From: Prevotella sp.
Lineage (GTDB): Bacteria > Bacteroidota > Bacteroidia > Bacteroidales > Bacteroidaceae
DNA: 64,000 nt
Direction: 5' to 3'
NCBI GenBank assembly: GCA_017410365.1
Contig: JAFQQY010000020.1
Coordinates: 62,001 to 126,000 of the forward strand
In this document: in pieces, positions 58,357-64,000 of the stretch
Layout of the letters: every line of letters starts with the position of its first letter
How positions within the stretch are numbered: the first letter of the stretch is position 1
Notes under the pieces: generated by a model
Told to the model about the DNA's origin: nothing
The model's database searches: none
The model's input: the letters and a program-made list of their open reading frames with translations, nothing else
Made by a program: the position numbers and the translations under genes

Positions 58357-60469
58357 AAATTACTAGAAGATTGACAACCATTGTTGCTCTGTATTCCTTG
58401 TTGGCCGCATCTTTATAGATGAATGCCTGACGAATAGTATAGGTCTTGCCTCGTGTCAGCTTGCCAGGATATTGACCTACATAACAACCATATTGGTCTG
58501 GATACCACTCAGCAAAGATGCCTGCACTGGTTGTATATGAGCACACCCTGCCATCAGTAGTAAACCAATGACCGTATTTGCGGTCTGATGCAGTTGATGT
58601 GGCACTTGAACTGGTTGTTGTGGTTGTAGCACTGTTTACCGTTCCGTCTGGATTTATTCCTACGAAACATGGATTGTAACTTCTGCTTGGCTTAATTGTT
58701 TTCAGTTGGGCAGTGCTCAGACCAAGAGCTTGGCTGATGGCATCCATGTCATACTGCACACGTACCGATGTGTAACTGTCGGAGCTATAGCCAAGGGTAG
58801 CATTAATAACCACTGTGGTGTCTTTACGCTGATAGTCCTGCGGATAGTCACCATAAGTTCGGCTTGCACCATAGGGATCTGTGTTAGTAAACTTCACGGC
58901 ATACGGCCACTGCTCATCATCTGCTACATTGTCGTTCCATGAATGTGTCCAATAGGTTGTTGGAGCACCCATCACCACAAACCATATATACTTGCAGTTT
59001 TCGGGAACAGTGATGCTCACCTCCCCCTCTGCCGTGCGCCCTATATCACTATAGGTGCGTGTGCCGTCGCTTGAATATGCCACAAGACCATAGCGCCATC
59101 CTGCATAAGAGGAATTAATGTTTCTATAGCCCTCGATGCCGGTCAAGCCTTTGAAAGTAGCCTTTACAACGGTTCCTGCAGCAGGCACCTTCAGCGGATT
59201 AGCGTTATATCCATAGTTTTGCGGACAATATGCAGGATCGACAATCCACCATCCTTCTTCTCCAGCGAGATTTTTTTCCAATATAGTAGCCGAAACCTCC
59301 TTTAGACGTTGCTGCTCACTGCCAATAAGTCCTTGGCCGTAGGTTTTCCATGCGTCGATATCCATACAGGCTATATGGCAGTATCCTTCAAACTGTTCAT
59401 CAGCAAAGGTCTCTTCATTTAAACCAAACATACGCATATAAGCCTGTATTGGGTCTTCAGGGTTTATAGCCTCACGCCACACACGACCAACTGTGTTGAG
59501 TCCATGCTTCTGGCACCACCAGTCTTGATAGTAGCAGTTATTATATCGTGCGTCTTCATGCAAGATGTTCAGATGGTGCATATTCTGATTATTATTCCAG
59601 TTGCTGCTGAACTGCGCTTCAGGATAAACCTTGTGAGCTTGCCAGTTGGCACAGTCTTCCCACCACTCATTACCTGATGAGTTTTGACCAAGCACATAGT
59701 TCAATCCATGTCTCATCCCTAAGTCTGCGCTAACCAGATACTGGAATGTGTGTCCTATCTCATGAGCCACTGTAACATTATCACTTGCTGCCCACGGGTT
59801 GCAATGGAATATTCCTGTTTTATGTGCCTGTGCTGTACGGTTTGTGCCAACACCAGGTTTCCAGATAGTGCCGTCAACTCCGCTGCCGTCGGCTCTCCAG
59901 TCAGACTGGTTAACGATATACATCTGTATCTTTACTCTATCGGTTGTTGAGTTGCCTGGTTCGAGGAATCCAAGTTTGTTTACATATACGTCCCATATCT
60001 TCTCTGCATTGGCAAGCAGGGTGTTTACATTGCACACAGAACTGGAAGCTCCTCCAGTGATGTTGCCGTTTGATTGCTTGGTTAGTCCCTTGGCCCAATA
60101 GATAATAAAGTGCTCACTCTCTGCACTGCGTTGAAAACACCATGTTGAATTCTCACTGGTATAGTTATTGTTTGAATAAGTGCTTGGCTTAACCATATAG
60201 CGTTGCACCTCATCCAAGCGATACACTCCATCAGTACGATAGTTGAATGGTAGGGCTAGCACCTGATTATTGTCAGGGAAAAACCTATACAATTTAAGGG
60301 ATTTTTGGGTAAAGGCAATGGAGTCAACATCTTTGAGGCTCAGTACGTCATTGGCTGTAAAACGGTCGTCAAACTGAAACCATAAGTTAGTAGGTCTCTC
60401 CTGTGCCTTAAGTTGCAGAGAGGACATTAAAACAACCAATAAAGTAAATATAAACTGTATTTGCTTCAT
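58355..60469 (-). CDS. Secreted putative zinc metalloprotease (DUF6055/DUF4859-like)
   Basis: A 704-residue exported protein. Signal peptide 1-22 (ends LKAQ); N-terminal region with WFQFDDRFTANDVLSLKDVD; central domain with VAHEIGHTFQYLVSADLGM (HExxH near 236-240) and WWEDCANWQAHK, whose Glu downstream could be the third zinc ligand; then a domain with GYRNINSSYAGWRYGLVAYS; and a C-terminal DUF4859-like domain with KLTRGKTYTIRQAFIYKDAA. The arrangement is that of DUF6055 proteins of Bacteroidales. Proteolysis of host or dietary glycoproteins is a guess. It is 18 nt downstream of a small sorting-tail protein. Confidence 0.75.
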   Translation of the reverse strand: MKQIQFIFTLLVVLMSSLQLKAQERPTNLWFQFDDRFTANDVLSLKDVDSIAFTQKSLKLYRFFPDNNQVLALPFNYRTDGVYRLDEVQRYMVKPSTYSNNNYTSENSTWCFQRSAESEHFIIYWAKGLTKQSNGNITGGASSSVCNVNTLLANAEKIWDVYVNKLGFLEPGNSTTDRVKIQMYIVNQSDWRADGSGVDGTIWKPGVGTNRTAQAHKTGIFHCNPWAASDNVTVAHEIGHTFQYLVSADLGMRHGLNYVLGQNSSGNEWWEDCANWQAHKVYPEAQFSSNWNNNQNMHHLNILHEDARYNNCYYQDWWCQKHGLNTVGRVWREAINPEDPIQAYMRMFGLNEETFADEQFEGYCHIACMDIDAWKTYGQGLIGSEQQRLKEVSATILEKNLAGEEGWWIVDPAYCPQNYGYNANPLKVPAAGTVVKATFKGLTGIEGYRNINSSYAGWRYGLVAYSSDGTRTYSDIGRTAEGEVSITVPENCKYIWFVVMGAPTTYWTHSWNDNVADDEQWPYAVKFTNTDPYGASRTYGDYPQDYQRKDTTVVINATLGYSSDSYTSVRVQYDMDAISQALGLSTAQLKTIKPSRSYNPCFVGINPDGTVNSATTTTTSSSATSTASDRKYGHWFTTDGRVCSYTTSAGIFAEWYPDQYGCYVGQYPGKLTRGKTYTIRQAFIYKDAANKEYRATMVVNLLVI

Positions 60470-60487
60470 ATATTATCCTCCCAGATG

Positions 60488-60946
60488 CTATTGTTTGAAA
60501 ACTTTAAATGAAGATTCTCCCACACGCACAACATACACGCCTTTTGACAGTTGCTTAAGACTAACAGCAACTACGTCCCCAACCTGCTCCACAGTTGCGT
60601 TTACCTTTATGCCATTGGCTGTATATACGCCAATGGATTCAGTATTGTCGGCATGGATAATGAGGGTGCCTGCCTTATAGGTAATCTGCTGTTCTTTCAA
60701 TAAATGCTCAATACCGTTAGGATCGTCTGTCTCAGAAATATAGAAGTTCTTTATATTGCTGAAAGAATACTCGTCAGAGTCAACACACACTTTGCCATCG
60801 GCAAAACGCATCATTGGATTCTTGTCGCCTCCCAGCATATAGTAAACCAATGTCTTGTTTGCCAGCGTAAGCACCAGGCTCTTGCCAAATGAGATACCTA
60901 TTGAGAACAACAGGCAAGTCATGGCGATGACTATTCGTTTATTCAT
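60488..60946 (-). CDS. Small exported protein with sorting-like C-terminus
   Basis: A 152-residue protein with a signal peptide ending ISFG and a middle segment with strands (MMRFADGKVCVDSDEYSFSN). The last 50 residues (IGVYTANGIKVNA... QLSKGVYVVRVGESSFKVF) look like the sorting/adhesion tail of Bacteroidota secreted proteins (type A-like). Usually such tails are on large enzymes; here it is almost the whole protein. Its ATG overlaps the argF' stop by 4 nt. It may work with the metalloprotease downstream. Confidence 0.7.
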   Translation of the reverse strand: MNKRIVIAMTCLLFSIGISFGKSLVLTLANKTLVYYMLGGDKNPMMRFADGKVCVDSDEYSFSNIKNFYISETDDPNGIEHLLKEQQITYKAGTLIIHADNTESIGVYTANGIKVNATVEQVGDVVAVSLKQLSKGVYVVRVGESSFKVFKQ

Positions 60947-61923
60947 AAATCTTCGAGCATTCTCTTTATTACCACAGAACAGGAAATCTCACGGTTGGCT
61001 GCCTCTGGGATTACGATTGAGTTTTCGCTCTCAATAACCTCGTCGGTAACAATCAGACCACGGCGAACGGGCAGACAGTGCATGAACTTGCCATTGTTTG
61101 TTACTGCCATGTGGGCAGCGTCAACGGTCCACGACATGTCCTTGCTGATAATCTTACCATAGTCTTCTGGGTTAGTAACACCAGGACAACTCCAGTTCTT
61201 TGCATAAACGAAGTCGGCTCCCTCGAGCGCCTTCATCTGGTCGTACTCTACATGGGCATTGCCAACGAATGCAGGGTCTAGTTCATAACCTTCGGGATGA
61301 GTTACAACGAAATCAACATCTGCAGCATTCATCCACTGTGCAAAGGAGTTAGGCACAGCCTGCGGCAGAGCCTTGCAGTGAGGAGCCCATGTCAGTACCA
61401 CCTTCGGCTTTCTGGTAGCAGACTCAGGGTTCTTCTTCCAATACTCATCAATGGTGATAAGGTCAGCAAACGACTGCAGCGGATGCACCGTGGCTGTCTC
61501 CATAGCAAACACTGGTTTGCCGCTGTATTTGATAAACTGCTGCATTACCGTCTCCGCATAGTCATATTCGCGGTCGGTAAGTCCTGCAAACGAACGCACA
61601 CCTATAAGGTCGCAATAACTTGCCATTACCGGAATGGCTTCGAGCAGATGCTCACTCTTGTCACCATCCATAATCACACCACGCTCAGTCTCCAGTTTCC
61701 ATGCCCCGGCATTCACGTCGAGCACGATAACATTCATGCCGAGGTTCATTGCTGCCTTCTGCGTAGAAAGACGTGTGCGCAATGAGTTATTGAAGAATAT
61801 CATGAGCAGCGTCTTGTTCTTGCCAAGATGCTGATATTTGAACCTGTCGTTCTTTATCTCCTGTGCTTCGGCGAGTGCTTGACGGAGGTCGCCGAGATCC
61901 TCCACGTTGATAAATGTTTTCAT
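60943..61923 (-). CDS. argF': N-acylornithine carbamoyltransferase ArgF'
   Basis: A 326-residue transcarbamylase of the acylated-intermediate arginine pathway of Bacteroidota. Motifs: FFNNSLRTRLS for carbamoyl phosphate, ETATVHPLQSFADL, WAPHCKALPQAVPNSF and HCLPVRRGLIVTDEV. In this branch the substrate is N-acetyl- or N-succinyl-ornithine rather than ornithine; in Bacteroides the succinyl form was reported. Which of the two is used here cannot be read with certainty. The gene is downstream of proB-proA, with 122 nt of repeat-rich spacer. The following gene overlaps it by 4 nt. Confidence 0.88.
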   Translation of the reverse strand: MKTFINVEDLGDLRQALAEAQEIKNDRFKYQHLGKNKTLLMIFFNNSLRTRLSTQKAAMNLGMNVIVLDVNAGAWKLETERGVIMDGDKSEHLLEAIPVMASYCDLIGVRSFAGLTDREYDYAETVMQQFIKYSGKPVFAMETATVHPLQSFADLITIDEYWKKNPESATRKPKVVLTWAPHCKALPQAVPNSFAQWMNAADVDFVVTHPEGYELDPAFVGNAHVEYDQMKALEGADFVYAKNWSCPGVTNPEDYGKIISKDMSWTVDAAHMAVTNNGKFMHCLPVRRGLIVTDEVIESENSIVIPEAANREISCSVVIKRMLEDL

Positions 61924-62045
61924 GTCTTATTCTTATAGAGTTGAAGAGTTGAAAAATTGAAGACTGTGAAGCTGATGAGCGAAGGCGAGTAATTGAAGGA
62001 TTGAAGGTGCTGGAGACAGCGATACTGACAGCATTAGCGATTAGT

Positions 62046-63293
62046 CTATCCTCTCACCTGTCCGTCGCCTTCTATAATCCACTTGTAAGTTGTTATCTCT
62101 TCGAGAGCCATCGGACCGCGTGCACCCAGCTTCTGAGTACTGATACCTATTTCTGCGCCAAGTCCGAACTGCGCTCCGTCGGTGAAGCTTGTCGGTGCAT
62201 TGACATAGACACAAGCCGCATCTACTTCCGCCTTGAAACGATTGGCATTCTCGTTGTCGTCTGTGATAATACACTCGCTGTGACCACTACTGTATTGAGC
62301 TATATGCTCAAGAGCTTCATCGAGCGTAGCCACAGTACGTATTGCCATCTTGTAGTCCATGAACTCCGTTCCGAAACTTTGGTCGTGAGTATGGTCAAGC
62401 AGATGGTTCGGATAGCAGCCGCTCAGAGTCTGATACGCCGGTTCATCAGCATAGATTATTACATTCTTGTCAGCCAACGGAGCACAGAGCTCACCCAAGT
62501 CGCTCAACCTGCTCTCATGCACAATGAGGCAGTCGAGGGCGTTGCACACGCTGACGCGGCGAGTCTTGGCATTAGCAACGATACGCTGTCCCATGCGTAA
62601 GTCGGCAAAGGCATCGAAGTACGTGTTCACCACACCTGCCCCTGTCTCGATAACAGGTACACGGGCATTGTCACGCACGAAATCAATCAGTTTTCTGCCG
62701 CCACGAGGAATGCAAAGGTCAATATAACCAACCGCATTTAGCATCTCACCCGTTGCCTCATGAGTGGCAGGCAACAGTTCCACTACCGATTTATCTATGC
62801 CAAACGACTCGAGCACTTCGTGAATCAGTGCTACCTCCTCACGATTTGAGCAGTCGGCATCCTTTCCGCCTTTCAGAACACATGCGTTTCCACTCTTGAA
62901 ACAGAGAGAGAAGACATCGAACGTGACGTTAGGACGTGCCTCGTAAATCATTCCGATAACACCGAAAGGCACGCTTATGCGCTTTAGGTGCAAACCGTTT
63001 GGCAATGTATTCTCCTTCAGTACCCTTCCAAGTGGCGATGGCAACGTGCTCACGTTGCGCATATCGCCGGCAATACCTTCCAGACGGTCGTCAGTAAGTT
63101 GCAGACGGTCGTACAACGGATTGTTTTGATCCATCTTCGCCAAGTCCTCTGCATTGGCTTTCAGTATTCTCTCTTTTTGGTTGATTATGGCATCTGCCAC
63201 GGCGATAAGCACTTCATTGCGCTTCTCGTCTGACACTAAGGCCAGGCCTCTGCTGGCTTTCTTTACCTTTTTGAATATATCGCTTAGTTCCAT
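62046..63293 (-). CDS. proA: Gamma-glutamyl phosphate reductase
   Basis: A 415-residue aldehyde-dehydrogenase-fold enzyme, the second step of proline synthesis. It carries [48 protein letters not shown], the catalytic Cys in [16 protein letters not shown] and the terminal [20 protein letters not shown]. Normal length. The 98-nt spacer to proB holds a 9-bp tandem array, without promoter, so proB-proA is probably one transcript. Confidence 0.96.
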   Translation of the reverse strand: MELSDIFKKVKKASRGLALVSDEKRNEVLIAVADAIINQKERILKANAEDLAKMDQNNPLYDRLQLTDDRLEGIAGDMRNVSTLPSPLGRVLKENTLPNGLHLKRISVPFGVIGMIYEARPNVTFDVFSLCFKSGNACVLKGGKDADCSNREEVALIHEVLESFGIDKSVVELLPATHEATGEMLNAVGYIDLCIPRGGRKLIDFVRDNARVPVIETGAGVVNTYFDAFADLRMGQRIVANAKTRRVSVCNALDCLIVHESRLSDLGELCAPLADKNVIIYADEPAYQTLSGCYPNHLLDHTHDQSFGTEFMDYKMAIRTVATLDEALEHIAQYSSGHSECIITDDNENANRFKAEVDAACVYVNAPTSFTDGAQFGLGAEIGISTQKLGARGPMALEEITTYKWIIEGDGQVRG

Positions 63294-63342
63294 AAAGTAT
63301 TTATTTGGGGATTAGAGGCATTAAGCCCGATGGAGTTATAGA

Positions 63343-63396
63343 GAATCTAGATTTTCTAGAGGTTCTAGAGGTTCTAGGGGTTCTAGAGATTCTAGA
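63343..63396. repeat. 9-bp tandem array (GGTTCTAGA)6
   Basis: Six consecutive units GAATCTAGA, TTTTCTAGA, GGTTCTAGA, GGTTCTAGG, GGTTCTAGA and GATTCTAGA. The last unit supplies the proB stop codon (read on the minus strand as TAG). It fills half of the proB-proA spacer. Each unit has the palindrome TCTAGA. Confidence 0.92.
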
Positions 63397-64000
63397 TTAT
63401 AAACTCCGTATGTCTTGTTTCCTCTGGATTATTGATAAGATTCACCAGGATATCGTCTTTCTTGCCGTTGGCGATTATGACGCGTATGCCAGATGCCTGC
63501 AGTTTGCTTGCCGTAGTATATTTTGAGTGCATGCCACCACGACCAAAGGCACTTTTCTCCGCCTGGATATACTGGCTGAGGTCTGTGCCTGGTTCTACGC
63601 GCAGTATCAACTGAGAATCCGGTTCGTCAGGCTTACCGGTATAGATACCATCGATGTTGCTAAGCAGTATCACCGTGTCGGCATTCATCATCTGTGCAAT
63701 CAGTCCGCTCAGTTCATCGTTATCGGTAAACATCAGCTCCGTAACGCTAACGGTGTCATTCTCATTGACAATAGGGATGACATCGTTTTCCAACATCACG
63801 TTCATACAAGCCTGCTGGTTCTGATACTGCTCGCCCGGTTCGAAGTTCTCCTTCATTGTGAGAATCTGACCTACATGCAGATGATACTCGCGGAACAGGT
63901 CGTAGTATAGCCCTACAAGTTTTACCTGTCCCAATGCAGAGAACAGCTGACGCTGCTCAACAGAGTCGAGATCATGGTCAACCTTCAGTTCCCTGCGACC
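63392..64000 (-). CDS. proB: Glutamate 5-kinase (5' end outside the window)
   Basis: The 3' 203 codons of glutamate 5-kinase, first enzyme of proline synthesis. The open frame continues to the window edge and codes there for RRELKVDHDLDSVEQRQLFS, so the start is beyond it. Visible family stretches are GLYYDLFREYHLHVGQILTM, PIVNENDTVSV, FTDNDELSGLIAQMMNADTV and GGMHSKYTTASKLQASGI. No PUA domain follows, as the frame stops right after the kinase domain (HTEFII). proA is downstream. Confidence 0.95.
   Translation of the reverse strand, partial: GRRELKVDHDLDSVEQRQLFSALGQVKLVGLYYDLFREYHLHVGQILTMKENFEPGEQYQNQQACMNVMLENDVIPIVNENDTVSVTELMFTDNDELSGLIAQMMNADTVILLSNIDGIYTGKPDEPDSQLILRVEPGTDLSQYIQAEKSAFGRGGMHSKYTTASKLQASGIRVIIANGKKDDILVNLINNPEETRHTEFII

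Noticed and set aside
1-64000. tRNA, rRNA and riboswitch genes
   Set aside because: No cloverleaf, rRNA core sequence or known riboswitch consensus was recognised by eye. A covariance search would be needed to exclude them fully.

Overview
The window reads as a chromosomal segment of a Bacteroidales bacterium, most likely Prevotellaceae (Prevotella or Segatella). The clues are promoters of the Bacteroidota type (TTTG, 19-20 nt, TAnnTTTG) before many genes, SPII lipoproteins of the NigD type, C-terminal sorting-like tails on large secreted enzymes, an ArgF'-type N-acylornithine carbamoyltransferase, and the folP-cdaA pairing. No rRNA, tRNA, transposase, integrase or CRISPR array was seen.

Layout. 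0-2.4 kb: a DUF4160/DUF2442 pair, a DUF4298 protein and an NhaC antiporter. 2.6-8.5 kb: two secreted pectin-deesterifying enzymes (CE12 acetylesterase, CE8 methylesterase). 9-10.5 kb: catalase. 10.8-21.5 kb: an AT-rich accessory (defence-like) island, nearly all on the minus strand. It contains a truncated BRO-N gene; an operon of SF1 helicase, small protein, TcmP and three-Cys Gp37/Gp68-family protein; remnant ORFs; an operon of membrane protein, DGQR/ParB-like protein and HEPN-like protein; the 3' stub of an Eco57I-like restriction-methylase; a 28-bp palindrome; and a RhuM-Fic fusion. 21.6-27.9 kb: a TolC-HlyD-ABC-ABC-permease-permease efflux operon. 28-31.6 kb: murF, a lipoprotein nitroreductase, a ThiF-like enzyme and an esterase. 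31.6-38.3 kb: a beta-propeller lipoprotein, nadE, a PL9 pectate lyase, a small secreted protein and a TlpA-like thioredoxin. 38.3-43.7 kb: folP, cdaA, pta, ackA, an LpxH-like phosphoesterase and a MIP18/SufT-like protein. 43.9-47.3 kb: an ECF sigma factor with a membrane/barrel partner, two NigD-like lipoproteins and a decayed thioredoxin gene. 47.6-52.9 kb: GH105, PL22, radC, a GT2 glycosyltransferase and efp. 53.1-58.3 kb: rpmH, a PASTA protein, rluD, ddl, an acyltransferase and a NigD-like lipoprotein. 58.4-64 kb: a putative secreted metalloprotease, a small sorting-tail protein, argF', proA and the 3' part of proB.

How the genes fit together. CE12, CE8, PL9, PL22 and GH105 together cover pectin deacetylation, demethylation, backbone cleavage and processing of unsaturated oligomers, yet they are scattered over 48 kb without SusC/SusD. 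Pta-AckA would give acetate and ATP. ddl, murF, folP, cdaA, efp and rpmH are core functions.

The most noteworthy signals are (1) the DGQR-HEPN-membrane operon and the neighbouring helicase-TcmP-three-Cys operon as candidate defence modules, and (2) several families of degenerate short-period (8-9 bp) tandem repeats in intergenic DNA. These also reach into coding sequence: they supply the catalase C-terminus, the proB stop codon, the folP tail, part of the CE12 signal peptide and an internal loop of MurF.
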